Shown: positions 1-9,275, numbered from the stretch's first letter. The stretch is DNA of 64,000 nt from Photobacterium angustum (GCF_003026365.1 NZ_PYOM01000005.1:202252-266251), one strand, 5' to 3'. Notes: a model not told the origin generated them from the sequence alone. A program made the numbers and translations.

Positions 1-214
1 CCTTAAAGTACTTTTCCAAGAACATCCAGATCATGCAAGTTATTACCCTACCCCTAATTTTGAAGACATGACATGGGTATGTCAGCGCTGGCTTGAAATT
101 TTACCCTTAGAAGTCAACCAAAAGCAGTGGTTCATGAGCCGAAACGACCATACTGCCGCCTTATCTTTTCTACACACTGTAATTGATGATAATTTGCAAA
201 AAAATGATCCATAA
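1..214 (+). CDS. LON substrate-binding domain protein, 3' end only
   Basis: The open frame enters from the left edge (codons start at base 2) and ends with TAA at 212-214, giving the last 70 residues of a protein. The stretch WVCQRWLEILPL followed by ALSFL-type residues matches, from memory, the C-terminal helical part of the small stand-alone proteins that carry only the N-terminal substrate-binding domain of Lon protease, which are common in Vibrionaceae. No peptidase domain is expected. Function is not established. The last codons overlap the probable -35 element of the next gene. The family call rests on a short segment only. Confidence 0.5.
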   Translation, partial: LKVLFQEHPDHASYYPTPNFEDMTWVCQRWLEILPLEVNQKQWFMSRNDHTAALSFLHTVIDDNLQKNDP

Positions 215-230
215 CTAAATAAATGACGTA
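205..230 (+). promoter_or_regulatory. Probable ECF11 (RpoE/ChrR-type) sigma promoter
   Basis: TGATCC at 205-210 is followed after 16 bases by CGTA at 227-230. I recall TGATCC...CGTA as the recognition pattern of ECF11 sigma factors. It lies about 110 bases before the sigma gene, which fits the autoregulation usual in this family. The -35 element is inside the end of the upstream gene. Confidence 0.6.
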
Positions 231-338
231 TCACTATGTAACCATTCACTATTTATATCAATACACATTGAGATTATGTCTATTATTACATACCCTAATT
301 CTCAATCTAGTCATCATTATAGGTTGAGAACACCCACA

Positions 339-911
339 ATGAATGAGATCAGTATTGAGCAACAAAAACAATTACTCGTTAGTGTAGCAACAGACCGTGA
401 CAAAACGGCTTTTGCCGCTATATTTTCTCATTTTGCGCCCAAAATCCGCTCTTATGGTTTGAAACACCTTAAGCAAGAAGCTAATGCGATGGAGCTTGTT
501 CAAGAAACAATGCTTACTGTTTGGCGTAAAGCACATCTTTTTCATCCTGAGAAAGGTGCAGTATCAACATGGGTTTACACAATAATGCGTAACCAATGCT
601 TTGATATTTTACGTAAGCGCCAAGCAACAAAAGAAGATAATTATAGTGATGATATTTGGCCTATTTTTGAGCAGAAACTCGTCACAACATCTGATGACCC
701 AAGTAACGAACAACTCAATGGTGAGCTCGTTACATTAATAGCAACATTACCAAAAAATCAACAAGTTGTAGTGAATGAAATTTATCTCAATCAGCGTTCA
801 CATCAAGAACTTGCTGACCAGCTAGGACTCCCAGTGGGTACCGTAAAATCGAGGTTACGCTTAGGCTTGCAAAAGCTGCGTTTGCATTTGGAGAATGACG
901 ATGCCTACTAA
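339..911 (+). CDS. ECF sigma factor, ECF11 (ChrR-controlled RpoE) type
   Basis: A 190-residue sigma-70 family protein with only regions 2 and 4. Region 2 covers roughly residues 28-95 (TWVYTIMRNQCFDILRKR), and region 4 lies at about 130-185 with the helix-turn-helix HQELADQLGLPVGTVKSRLR. The open frame extends to 276, but the methionine at 339 fits the family length. The stop overlaps the following anti-sigma gene by 11 bases, so the two are translationally coupled. ECF11 factors answer singlet oxygen and photo-oxidative stress in Rhodobacter and Vibrionaceae. That role is inferred here from the linked ChrR-like protein and the upstream TGATCC/CGTA promoter. Confidence 0.85.
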   Translation: MNEISIEQQKQLLVSVATDRDKTAFAAIFSHFAPKIRSYGLKHLKQEANAMELVQETMLTVWRKAHLFHPEKGAVSTWVYTIMRNQCFDILRKRQATKEDNYSDDIWPIFEQKLVTTSDDPSNEQLNGELVTLIATLPKNQQVVVNEIYLNQRSHQELADQLGLPVGTVKSRLRLGLQKLRLHLENDDAY

Positions 912-1602
912 TAACATATCGTTTATTAAACATCACCCCAGTAAACAATTACTTGAGCAACATATAGAAGGTAAATTACCGCTTTCTATGGCACTGGCTG
1001 TAGCGGCACATATTGAACTTTGCCCTCATTGCCAACAATTAGAGTTACAATTAACGCCTCAAATTGCCAATGCTGCTTGGGCACAGTCAAAAGTCGCACA
1101 ACGTGATTTAGAGCAAGACATAAACGTTGACGCATGTTTTTCTGCCATGCTGAGTGATATTACAGAGAGTAGTGATGGCAATACGTCATACCATGAGTCA
1201 GAGCCTCTTTCTATTGAATGTAAAGGAATGACATATACCTTACCGAGAGCATTCACTAAATTTCATCAGTTAAACTGGCGCAATTTAGGGAAAATTAGTC
1301 GTGCTAGATTACCCTTTGAAGAAGCTGAAGTAAGATCTAGCTTATTACATATAGGCAAAGGCGGTACTATCCCAACTCATACTCATAAAGGCTACGAACT
1401 TACGCTGTTACTTGCTGGAGATTTTGAAGATGAAAACGGGCACTATGTCGCTGGTGATTTTATCTTACTTGATGAGTCACATTCAGGACACAGCCCAAAA
1501 ACCTCCGAAGGATGCCTTTGCTACACCGTGTCAAATGCTCCACTTCATTTTACCCAAGGTGTGAGTCAGTTATTTAACAGCATAGGTAAAGTCATCTACT
1601 AA
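901..1602 (+). CDS. ChrR-like zinc anti-sigma factor with cupin domain
   Basis: A protein of about 233 residues in two parts. The N-terminal anti-sigma domain has the zinc motif H-x3-C-x2-C (HIELCPHC, near residue 40). The C-terminal cupin has HTHKGYE near residue 160 and a later histidine in LLDESHSGHSP. In ChrR the first domain binds the sigma factor and the cupin is needed for release under singlet oxygen. An ATG at 895 is also in frame. The one at 901 is preferred because GGAG (890-893) sits 7 bases before it. The gene follows its sigma factor directly and ends before a large stem-loop. Confidence 0.85.
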   Translation: MPTNNISFIKHHPSKQLLEQHIEGKLPLSMALAVAAHIELCPHCQQLELQLTPQIANAAWAQSKVAQRDLEQDINVDACFSAMLSDITESSDGNTSYHESEPLSIECKGMTYTLPRAFTKFHQLNWRNLGKISRARLPFEEAEVRSSLLHIGKGGTIPTHTHKGYELTLLLAGDFEDENGHYVAGDFILLDESHSGHSPKTSEGCLCYTVSNAPLHFTQGVSQLFNSIGKVIY

Positions 1603-1610
1603 TACTTATT

Positions 1611-1664
1611 TAGAGCCTCTTAACTAAAATGCCTGATGGCTAGGAAAACAGTTGAGAGGCTCTA
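1611..1664 (+). terminator. Long stem-loop after the anti-sigma gene
   Basis: TAGAGCCTCTTAACT (1611-1625) pairs with AGTTGAGAGGCTCTA (1650-1664): 15 pairs with one T-G wobble, enclosing a 24-base loop. It begins 8 bases after the chrR-like stop. No run of T follows, so it is either a Rho-type 3' end or mRNA-stabilising structure, not a standard intrinsic terminator. Confidence 0.45.
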
Positions 1665-2253
1665 CACCCCCATTCATTTATTGATTTAATGTATTTACAA
1701 TTTTTTACTTTATTTCGATAATCTATATTTCACCCTACCATTCATTTATAAAATAAAACATAAAAACAACCTTATTTATAATATAAACAAAACAACATCG
1801 TTTTATATTTTAATTCTTATTTAAACATAAAATCGTATTTGTAGTTTAATTACTTCAAATATGATTTTATTTGAAAATAAGTCTTATTTTATTTTTTACT
1901 AAAGTTATCTATTATTCAAAAAACTGGCATCTTTATTAGGTTGGAATCGCAAAATATTTGTTTCCAATACTCACCTAATCAATTATTAAGCACACCCAAA
2001 AAAAAACAACATAACCAATTGATTATTAATAAAAACAAAAATAAGTATTAATGCATAATTATCAACTAACATCACATTTCTTTTATTATTCATCACCTTT
2101 TGGATTAAAAAATAGATAGTCATCATCTATTTCCAACCTAAAATACTCTTCCCACTGCGGTTATGCGTTCAGTTTTTACGTGTCACTCAGTAAATAATTA
2201 AAAATAACAACAAAACAATTTCGTGGGACAACGAAATAATCTAGGTGGGAAAT
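1665..2253. other. AT-rich intergenic region before the lactate operon
   Basis: About 590 bases with no credible gene. Very AT-rich, with homopolymer A and T runs and short imperfect dyads. It must contain the promoter of the lactate operon. No operator could be named with confidence. Confidence 0.5.
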
Positions 2254-3837
2254 ATGTTAAATCTTGCAATATCGGTTATCCCTATTTTGCTTTTAATTTG
2301 GATGATGACAAAAAAGAATGCGTTGCCATCACATATCGCATTACCAGTGACAGCACTCATTGTTGGTTTTTTACAACTTGTCTATTTTGGTACAGACAGC
2401 CAACTTTTAGCCGCAAACGTCATTTCTGGTGCATTATCCGCGATAACGCCAATATCTATTATTGCTGGCGCTATTTTATTAAACCGTACATTGAATGTAT
2501 CTGGTGCTGAAGATGTGATTCGTCAATGGTTAGAAGGCATCAGTAAGAATCAGGTAGGCCAGTTAATGATCATTGGCTGGGCGTTCGCTTTTATGATTGA
2601 AGGTGCATCGGGGTTTGGTACGCCTGCTGCGATTGCTGCGCCGATATTAGTCGGTCTTGGTTTTAATCCATTACGTGTAGCCATGCTAGCACTGGTTATG
2701 AATTCTGTTCCAGTCTCTTTTGGTGCAGTGGGTACACCTACATGGTTTGGTTTAGGTAACTTAGGACTACCCGATGCAGAATTGCTTGATGTCGGTCGCC
2801 TATCAGCAATTATGCACACAGCGGCAGCCGTGGTGATTCCAGTAATTACGCTTAAATTTGTTGTTAACTGGCAGCAAATAAAACGCAACTTTGTGTTTAT
2901 CCAACTAAGCATTTGGTCATGCACTATACCTTATGTATGCCTAGCCCAGTGGAACTACGAGTTCCCAGCATTGATCGGTGGCGCAATTGGCTTAACGTTG
3001 TCGATTATTTTTGCCCGTTACAATATTGGTTTAGAAAGACAGACAAATGCTGAAAACGATAAAAAATTAGCAAAATTACCATTTGGTACTGTTTTTAAAG
3101 CAATGGCGCCAACACTATTACTGATTGTCATTTTAATTGTAACCCGTATTAAACAACTTGGTCTCAAAGGCCTATTAAATGACGCGACGCCGATGCTACA
3201 TCTAAATTTAGGTTTTGCTGATTTACACCTTAGCCAAGCGTTAATCATTCAGCTTAGTAATATTTTAGGTACAGATACATCTTGGGCATATAAAACACTC
3301 TATGTTCCTGCATTAATTCCGTTTTTTGTTGTAGTGCTTATTTCAATTCCTTTCCTAAAGATGAATAAGCAGCAAACAAAACAAGTATTTAGTGATACCG
3401 CATTACGTATTAAAACACCGTTTATCGCCCTAGTAGGCGCGTTAATTATGGTCAAGTTTATGATGATTGGTGGAGAGCACTCACCAATTATGACTACGGG
3501 TAATGCCTTTGCTGATCTAATGGGTAAAAACTGGCAATACTGCGCTGCCTATTTAGGTGCGCTTGGTGCTTTTTTCTCAGGCTCCGCAACCGTTTCAAAC
3601 CTAACCTTTGGCGCAATTCAGCAAAGTATTGCCCACAATGTTGGGTTAACTGAAACCACTATATTAGCCATGCAATCTGTTGGTGGTGCGATGGGTAATA
3701 TGGTGTGTATTAACAATATTATTGCGGTATCAACCATTCTTGGTATTGCAAATAAAGAAGGCTACATCATTAAGCGTACAGTGATCCCTATGATTTTGTA
3801 CGGTGTGATTGCAGCATGTGTCAGCATTTTTATCTAA
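2254..3837 (+). CDS. lldP: L-lactate permease (LctP family)
   Basis: A 527-residue polytopic inner-membrane protein of the lactate permease family, which takes up L-lactate (often also D-lactate or glycolate) with protons. Hydrophobic segments run along its whole length. The conserved glycine-rich stretch EGASGFGTPAAIAAP lies near residue 115, and FSGSATVSNLTFG near residue 440. Translation probably starts at the ATG at 2254, preceded by AGGTGGGA. The frame also opens at a GTG at 2245. It is the first gene of a run with lutABC, which oxidises the imported lactate. Two hairpins separate it from lutA. Confidence 0.92.
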   Translation: MLNLAISVIPILLLIWMMTKKNALPSHIALPVTALIVGFLQLVYFGTDSQLLAANVISGALSAITPISIIAGAILLNRTLNVSGAEDVIRQWLEGISKNQVGQLMIIGWAFAFMIEGASGFGTPAAIAAPILVGLGFNPLRVAMLALVMNSVPVSFGAVGTPTWFGLGNLGLPDAELLDVGRLSAIMHTAAAVVIPVITLKFVVNWQQIKRNFVFIQLSIWSCTIPYVCLAQWNYEFPALIGGAIGLTLSIIFARYNIGLERQTNAENDKKLAKLPFGTVFKAMAPTLLLIVILIVTRIKQLGLKGLLNDATPMLHLNLGFADLHLSQALIIQLSNILGTDTSWAYKTLYVPALIPFFVVVLISIPFLKMNKQQTKQVFSDTALRIKTPFIALVGALIMVKFMMIGGEHSPIMTTGNAFADLMGKNWQYCAAYLGALGAFFSGSATVSNLTFGAIQQSIAHNVGLTETTILAMQSVGGAMGNMVCINNIIAVSTILGIANKEGYIIKRTVIPMILYGVIAACVSIFI

Positions 3838-3864
3838 TTGTCCCTACATAACATTAGATAAATG

Positions 3865-3922
3865 ATTGGCTTACTTTCGGGTAAGCCAATCTCGAATATG
3901 AACAATCAGGCGGTAACCCGCC
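3865..3922 (+). other. Two intercistronic hairpins between lldP and lutA
   Basis: ATTGGCTTAC (3865-3874) pairs perfectly with GTAAGCCAAT (3881-3890) around a TTTCGG loop. A second hairpin, GGCGG/CCGCC (3909-3913 and 3918-3922) with loop TAAC, follows. Neither has a T tract. They probably protect or define mRNA ends and so set different lldP and lutABC levels. Confidence 0.6.
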
Positions 3923-3936
3923 ACTGGAGCAATAAA

Positions 3937-4656
3937 ATGAAGGTAAACTTTTTTGTCACCTGCCTAGGCGATACAGTAAAAGCTGAAGTAGCCAAAAAAA
4001 CAGTAGGTTTACTAGAACAACTTGGCTGCGAAGTGATCTTCCCAGAACGTCAAGGTTGTTGTGGTCAGCCTGCATTAAATAGTGGCTACATTGAAAAAAG
4101 TAAGCCGGCAATGAAAAGTATGATCCAAGCATTTGAGATCAATGACTTCCCTATCGTAACACCAGCCGGTTCTTGTGCGGCTGCGCTTAAAAAGTACCCA
4201 GAGTATTTAGCAGATGAGCCAGAATGGGCAGAGCGTGCGAAAAAAGTCGCTGATCGTCTGTTCGAATTAACACAATTTGTTGTACGTCAACTAGGTGTTG
4301 AAAACGTCGGTGCTCGTCTTGAAGGTAAAGGTGTTTACCACCCTTCTTGTAGCTTGATCCGTAAACTTGGCGTACGTGAAGAACCTCTACTTCTTCTTAG
4401 CAACGTTGAAGGCCTTGAGCTTTTACCTATCGAAAACCAAGAAACATGTTGTGGTTTTGGCGGTACATTCTCTGTGAAAATGTCTGAAATCTCCGGTGAA
4501 ATGGTGACAGAAAAAGTGCGTCACATTAAAGCAGCAGAGCCTGATTTCTTAATCGGCGCTGATATTAGCTGCTTATTAAATATTGGTGGTCGTATTAGTC
4601 GTGAAGGTCAACCAATCAAAGTGATGCACATTGTTGATGTGCTGATGAGTCGTTAA
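3937..4656 (+). CDS. lutA: Lactate utilisation protein A, cysteine-rich Fe-S oxidoreductase subunit
   Basis: A 239-residue protein of the LutA/YkgE family with two CCG domains: GCCGQPALNSG near residue 40 and CCGFGGTFSVK near residue 170. These cysteine-rich motifs bind an Fe-S cluster and are shared with GlpC, heterodisulfide reductase and glycolate oxidase subunit F. With LutB and LutC it forms the flavin-independent L-lactate dehydrogenase complex that makes pyruvate. The start at 3937 has GGAG 8 bases upstream. The longer open frame from 3862 would run through both hairpins and is rejected. It is 12 bases before lutB. Confidence 0.9.
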   Translation: MKVNFFVTCLGDTVKAEVAKKTVGLLEQLGCEVIFPERQGCCGQPALNSGYIEKSKPAMKSMIQAFEINDFPIVTPAGSCAAALKKYPEYLADEPEWAERAKKVADRLFELTQFVVRQLGVENVGARLEGKGVYHPSCSLIRKLGVREEPLLLLSNVEGLELLPIENQETCCGFGGTFSVKMSEISGEMVTEKVRHIKAAEPDFLIGADISCLLNIGGRISREGQPIKVMHIVDVLMSR

Positions 4657-4668
4657 GAGGTCATTATT

Positions 4669-6081
4669 ATGTCAATGAAAACAAGCAACCAAAAATTTAA
4701 AGATCGTATTCATGTAAAAATGAAAGACGAGTCTATGCGTGCCGCTGTTGCTAATGCACAAGAACGTATGTTCAAAAACCGCGCTGTTGCTGCGGAAAAA
4801 CTAGGTAACTGGGAAGAGTGGCGCGAAATGGGTATGGATATCCGTAACCATGTGCTTGAAAACCTAGACTACTACCTACAACAACTTAGCGATAACGTTG
4901 AAAAGAACGGTGGTCATGTATTCTTTGCAGCAACAGCTGAAGATGCAACCAACTACATCGAAAAGATTATTCAGCAAAAGAATGCGAAAAAAGTTGTTAA
5001 GTCTAAATCCATGGTGACCGAAGAAATCGGTATGAACCAAGTGATTCAGCGTAATAACTGTGAAGTGATTGAAACCGACCTTGGCGAATACATTCTTCAA
5101 GTCGATGATTGTGATGCGCCATCGCACATCGTTGTACCTGCACTACATAAAAACCGTACTCAAATTCGTGAAGTTTTCAATAAAAAACTCGGTTACGAAG
5201 GCTCTTCTGATCCAGAAGAAATGACACGTTTTGTTCGTAAACATATTCGTCATGACTTCCTTGAAGCAGAGATCGGTATCACGGGCTGTAACTTTGCTAT
5301 TGCAGAATCAGGCACAGTCACCCTTGTGACCAATGAAGGTAACGCGCGTCTTGCAACCAGCCTACCGAAAACACATATCGCAGTAATGGGTATGGAGCGT
5401 ATCGTTCCTACTTTTGAAGAATTCGATATCCTAGCAAGCTTGCTATGTCGTAGTGCAGTAGGTCTGCCTCTAACGGGTTATGTAACAGCACTTACAGGTC
5501 CTCGTGAAGACGGTAACTGTGATGGCCCTGAAGAGTTCCACTTAGTGGTTGTTGATAACGGTCGTTCTAAAATTATTGGTTCTCAGTTCCGTTCTATCCT
5601 ACGTTGTATCCGTTGTGCGGCGTGTGTTAACACATGTCCTGCATACCGTCATATTGGTGGTCAATCTTACGGTTCAATCTACTCAGGCCCTATTGGTGCG
5701 GTACTTTCACCACTACTTGGCGGCTATGAAGATTTTAAAGATCTACCAAACGCTTGTAGCTTATGTCGTGCTTGTCATGATGTATGTCCTGTTAAGATCC
5801 CACTGTCTGATTTGCTGCTTAAACACCGTCAAATCATGGGTGAAGAAAAAATCACAGATTCTATGGAGCGAGCTTCAGTCAGTGGATTTAGCTTTGTGAA
5901 TGCTCACCCTGCACTATGGGATAAAACCGTTAAGATTGGTGCTATCGTTGCAGGTAAACTGATTAAAAATGGTCAATTACCATTTAAAGTTGGTCTATTA
6001 AACGCATGGACTCAAACGCGTGATTTACCAAACCCATCGGGTGAGTCATTCCGCAGTTGGTTTAAAAACAAAAATAAATAA
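4669..6081 (+). CDS. lutB: Lactate utilisation protein B, Fe-S protein
   Basis: 470 residues of the LutB/YkgF family. The N-terminal two thirds is the LUD domain, with the conserved stretch [14 protein letters not shown] near residue 205. Two 4Fe-4S ferredoxin motifs follow: [12 protein letters not shown] near residue 308 and [12 protein letters not shown] near residue 360. It is thought to pass electrons within the LutABC lactate dehydrogenase complex on the cytoplasmic face of the membrane. A ribosome-binding site (AGAGG) precedes the ATG. It sits between lutA and lutC with short gaps in one operon. Confidence 0.92.
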   Translation: MSMKTSNQKFKDRIHVKMKDESMRAAVANAQERMFKNRAVAAEKLGNWEEWREMGMDIRNHVLENLDYYLQQLSDNVEKNGGHVFFAATAEDATNYIEKIIQQKNAKKVVKSKSMVTEEIGMNQVIQRNNCEVIETDLGEYILQVDDCDAPSHIVVPALHKNRTQIREVFNKKLGYEGSSDPEEMTRFVRKHIRHDFLEAEIGITGCNFAIAESGTVTLVTNEGNARLATSLPKTHIAVMGMERIVPTFEEFDILASLLCRSAVGLPLTGYVTALTGPREDGNCDGPEEFHLVVVDNGRSKIIGSQFRSILRCIRCAACVNTCPAYRHIGGQSYGSIYSGPIGAVLSPLLGGYEDFKDLPNACSLCRACHDVCPVKIPLSDLLLKHRQIMGEEKITDSMERASVSGFSFVNAHPALWDKTVKIGAIVAGKLIKNGQLPFKVGLLNAWTQTRDLPNPSGESFRSWFKNKNK

Positions 6082-6097
6082 TTAAGGAGCTTTCCGT

Positions 6098-6850
6098 ATG
6101 TCATCTCAAAATGAGCAACGCATTTATAATCGCGATAGTTTCCTTAACAACATCGCTAAACAACTTGGTCGTGACCGCATTACTACACCCGTAGAGCGTC
6201 CAAACCTTAAATATAACTGTCACAAAGAAGTATTTGCTGATAAATCACAAGATGAATTAAAAGATATCTTGGTTGAATACACGCAGTCTTCTTTAGGCGC
6301 TCAAGCTGTTGTGACAACAAAAGCACAGTTAACTGAAGCACTACGTAATGTTTGTTTCAAATACTGCAGCGAAGACGAAACAAACATTGATCCTGTTGGT
6401 GAAACCATTTTTACCGCAGATACTCGTCTACTTAACATTATTGACCCGAAAGATTTGAGCGCCGATAAGCATGGTGTTTACATTTGGGATCACTCGGCGG
6501 GTTACGAAGCAAACATCACAGTAGCAGAACGTGCAAAAGTCGGTGTTGTATTCGCTGAACAAGCGTTAGCAGAATCAGGCACAATGGTACTTTACAGCAA
6601 CCCAGCACAGGGTCGCGCAGTAAGTCTATTACCAGAAGCATCTGTATTCGTTGTACCTAAAAGCTCAATCGTTGCTCGTTTAACACAAGCAACTGAGATT
6701 CTGCATCAAAAAGCCATGAACGGTGAGCGTGTACCTTCATGCGTAAACTTTATTTCAGGTCCGAGTTCGACAGCAGATATCGAGCTGATCAAAGTTGTTG
6801 GTGTGCATGGGCCCGTCTTTGCCACCTACATCATTATTGATGATATGTAA
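6098..6850 (+). CDS. lutC: Lactate utilisation protein C
   Basis: 250 residues, the LUD-domain subunit LutC/YkgG of the lactate oxidation complex. The LUD signature is the ALAESGTMVLYS stretch near residue 155. It has no cysteine-rich cluster motifs, as expected for LutC. AAGGAG stands 9 bases before the ATG. It is the last gene of lldP-lutABC and is followed by a strong intrinsic terminator at 6923-6949. No GntR-type lldR/lutR regulator is present beside the operon. Confidence 0.9.
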   Translation: MSSQNEQRIYNRDSFLNNIAKQLGRDRITTPVERPNLKYNCHKEVFADKSQDELKDILVEYTQSSLGAQAVVTTKAQLTEALRNVCFKYCSEDETNIDPVGETIFTADTRLLNIIDPKDLSADKHGVYIWDHSAGYEANITVAERAKVGVVFAEQALAESGTMVLYSNPAQGRAVSLLPEASVFVVPKSSIVARLTQATEILHQKAMNGERVPSCVNFISGPSSTADIELIKVVGVHGPVFATYIIIDDM

Positions 6851-6922
6851 GCTTACTTATCACCAATAGTGATAGCAAACTAGTAGGATACTAGTGGTTA
6901 AGCACATTACGGGAATATGAAT

Positions 6923-6949
6923 AACGCAGTCTTCGGGCTGCGTTTTTTT
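6923..6949 (+). terminator. Intrinsic terminator of the lactate operon
   Basis: ACGCAG/CTGCGT stem extended by a wobble and a C-G pair around a TTCG tetraloop, followed by seven T. It is 72 bases after lutC. Confidence 0.9.
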
Positions 6950-7013
6950 AACTAGAATTTAATCATTTTAAGTATATAATCCTTCGCCTATTAGGCTTTA
7001 AGTGGGATAAATA

Positions 7014-7916
7014 ATGCCAGCTATCGATGATCTCGTTTTATTCACTCAAGTTATTGAACATGGCTCATTCAGTAAAGCTGCTGAACTCAATAATGTGACT
7101 AAATCCGTTGTTAGCAAGCGTATTAGTAAACTTGAAACCGAATTAGGCTTACAACTCATTTACCGCACCACACGAAAGCTAACACTCACTGAACCCGGTG
7201 AAGTGCTTTACCATCGTGCTAAAAGTATCAGCCATGTTGCTCAAGCTGCTTTTGACTCTGTTAAGGGTTACAGCGAAGCACTCTCTGGTAAAATTCGGAT
7301 GTCAGTACCGACAATTTCAGGCGAATTAGTATTAGCAAAAGCCGTGTCTGATTTTTGTCAGAAACACCCCGGTCTTTCGGTTGATATGTCGCTAAACAAT
7401 CACTTTGTCGATCTCGTTGCTGACAACTACGATCTGGTGATCCGTACCGGTTATCTCGAAGATTCAAGCCTAATCGCTCGTCATATTTTTAATTCGCGCT
7501 GGGTAATATGTGCCTCACCCGCTTATATTGAACATTATGGCAAGCCAGAAAAACCTAAAGATCTCAATTGTCATAACTGTCTAGGTTATAACCCTCAAAG
7601 TACTGGCCCTTTTGACTGGCAGTTTATTAAACAAAATAAAATTTACACTCAAAAAGTCAGCGGAAACTTTTCATCCGACAATGCGATCGCGTTGAAAAAA
7701 AATGTACTCGCAGGTAATGGTATCGCTTATCTACCAAATTGCTTAGTTCATGATGAATTAGAGCGTGGCGAGTTGGTTGAATTACTTTCGACGCATGCAG
7801 GTAAGGTGGTGGGAATTTATGCAGTCTATCCTTATACCAGAAAGCCCGCTAAACGGATTCAAGCACTGATTGAACATATTCGAGAAAGCTACATGGAAAT
7901 TAAAGAAAAGTTCTAA
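7014..7916 (+). CDS. LysR-family transcriptional regulator
   Basis: A 300-residue LysR-type regulator. The N-terminal winged helix-turn-helix is clear (GSFSKAAELNNVTKSVVSKR, residues 17-36), followed by the linker helix and a type 2 periplasmic-binding-fold effector domain to the C-terminus (DNYDLVIRTG near residue 135). The sequence is of the AaeR/DmlR-like subgroup that often regulates nearby metabolic genes. Its target cannot be told. It lies downstream of the lactate operon terminator and convergent with mlc, with 36 bases between the stops, so neither neighbour is an obvious divergent target. Confidence 0.85.
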   Translation: MPAIDDLVLFTQVIEHGSFSKAAELNNVTKSVVSKRISKLETELGLQLIYRTTRKLTLTEPGEVLYHRAKSISHVAQAAFDSVKGYSEALSGKIRMSVPTISGELVLAKAVSDFCQKHPGLSVDMSLNNHFVDLVADNYDLVIRTGYLEDSSLIARHIFNSRWVICASPAYIEHYGKPEKPKDLNCHNCLGYNPQSTGPFDWQFIKQNKIYTQKVSGNFSSDNAIALKKNVLAGNGIAYLPNCLVHDELERGELVELLSTHAGKVVGIYAVYPYTRKPAKRIQALIEHIRESYMEIKEKF

Positions 7917-7952
7917 CTCCCATGCAATATCAATCAGTTATATCTAGAACAA

Positions 7953-9167
7953 TTAACCATCTACGAGTTTCATCAATAGATGTCCATCGTACAACGCTTG
8001 TTTAACCAGCGCCGCTCCCGGCATCGTCGCTTGAGTATAAAAACAGCTTTCTTCTATTTCTAAGCCATCGAAATAAACAGGCAAGGTTTGCGAGCTAATA
8101 CGATCCATAATCGCAGGGTAAAGCACGGATTTAGCACGATTAAACTCCCCTCCAATCAAAATGCGCTGAGGGTTAAATAAGTTAACCATTATCGCGATGG
8201 CTTGGCCTAAATTATGGCCTAACTCCACAATAATTTGTCGCGCTAAACTATCACCTTCCACTGCCGCATCACAAACTGACTCAATCGTTAAAGGCATATG
8301 ATTAAGCATAGAGTCATGCCCTGCTTCAAGCTGCGTTTTCACTTGTTCTAAAATAGCCTGTAAACTCGCTACCGTTTCTAAGCAGCCGTGATTACCGCAA
8401 AAGCAACGTTTGCCAAACGGCTTAATTTGAATATGCCCAAGCTCACCTACGTTACCGGTTTTCCCTTGCAGCACGTTATCGTCAAGGACGATCCCCGCTC
8501 CCACGCCATGATGAATCGAAATCAAAATAGAGTTTGAAATACCACGAGAATTACCAAATAACTTTTCAGCTAAAGCCCATGAACGCGTGTCGTTGCCGAT
8601 AAAAACAGGCAGCCCGGTTTCATTATGAATAATTTCACCCAAGGGTAAATTAGACACATTATAATGTGGCATCTGCAATACCATACCTTCACTAGAATTG
8701 ACTAACCCCGGTAATGACACAGCAATCGCAGTTATTCTATCTAGCTCGCTGACATGATTGGCAAAGAAAATGTTTATTTCAGCTAATAACTTTTTAACCA
8801 CATCTTCTTGATGAAGTTCTTCAATATCTTGACGTTCTTCTACTAAAATTTCGCCGCCAAGTTCATGTAAAGCAATAGTAAGATAACCACGCCCCAAACG
8901 AATAGATAAAAATTGCCATCCTTCATTAGCAGGAACTAGTCCAATCGCAGGTCGTCCACGGCTGCTAGGCTCTTGAAATTGCGTTTCTTTAATTAAATGC
9001 GCATCAATTAATTCACGGGTGATCTTAGTAATACTTGCGGGGGCAAGTTGACTGCGTTTAGACAATTCAATGCGCGAGATCGGCCCATACAAATCAATTA
9101 GTTTATATACGCTGCCGGCATTATTTCTTTTTATATGATCGATATGGCCTGGCTGAGCGACGTACAT
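7953..9167 (-). CDS. mlc: Mlc, ROK-family repressor of sugar uptake
   Basis: 404 residues, collinear with E. coli Mlc (DgsA). The N-terminal winged helix (residues 17-60, with LAPASITKITREL) is followed by a ROK domain. That domain has the zinc site formed by His245 in GHIQ and cysteines 255, 257 and 262 (CFCGNHGC). Mlc represses ptsG, manXYZ and malT in enterics and is inactivated by binding dephosphorylated EIICB-Glc at the membrane. The opening PGHIDHIKRNNAG is characteristic and separates it from NagC. The gene stands alone. A dyad upstream may be its own operator. Confidence 0.9.
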   Translation of the reverse strand: MYVAQPGHIDHIKRNNAGSVYKLIDLYGPISRIELSKRSQLAPASITKITRELIDAHLIKETQFQEPSSRGRPAIGLVPANEGWQFLSIRLGRGYLTIALHELGGEILVEERQDIEELHQEDVVKKLLAEINIFFANHVSELDRITAIAVSLPGLVNSSEGMVLQMPHYNVSNLPLGEIIHNETGLPVFIGNDTRSWALAEKLFGNSRGISNSILISIHHGVGAGIVLDDNVLQGKTGNVGELGHIQIKPFGKRCFCGNHGCLETVASLQAILEQVKTQLEAGHDSMLNHMPLTIESVCDAAVEGDSLARQIIVELGHNLGQAIAIMVNLFNPQRILIGGEFNRAKSVLYPAIMDRISSQTLPVYFDGLEIEESCFYTQATMPGAALVKQALYDGHLLMKLVDG

Positions 9168-9218
9168 GTCGATACTCCTGAGAAAAATCAGCTGAAAAAC
9201 CTTCGGAAGTTAATTTTT

Positions 9219-9234
9219 TTACTTTGCGAAGTAA
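9219..9234. promoter_or_regulatory. Dyad upstream of mlc, possible Mlc/NagC-type operator
   Basis: TTACTT-TGCG-AAGTAA, a 6-bp inverted repeat inside AT-rich sequence 52 bases before the mlc start. The AT flanks and the central TGCGAA resemble Mlc/NagC operators, and Mlc is autoregulated in E. coli. The assignment is inferred. Confidence 0.4.
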
Positions 9235-9275
9235 TTGTGAAGCCTCTTATCGTCAGTACGTGACAAGTATCACTA

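Noticed and set aside
2223..2510. 95-codon frame overlapping the start of the lactate permease
   Set aside because: It is an out-of-frame shadow of a clear permease gene.
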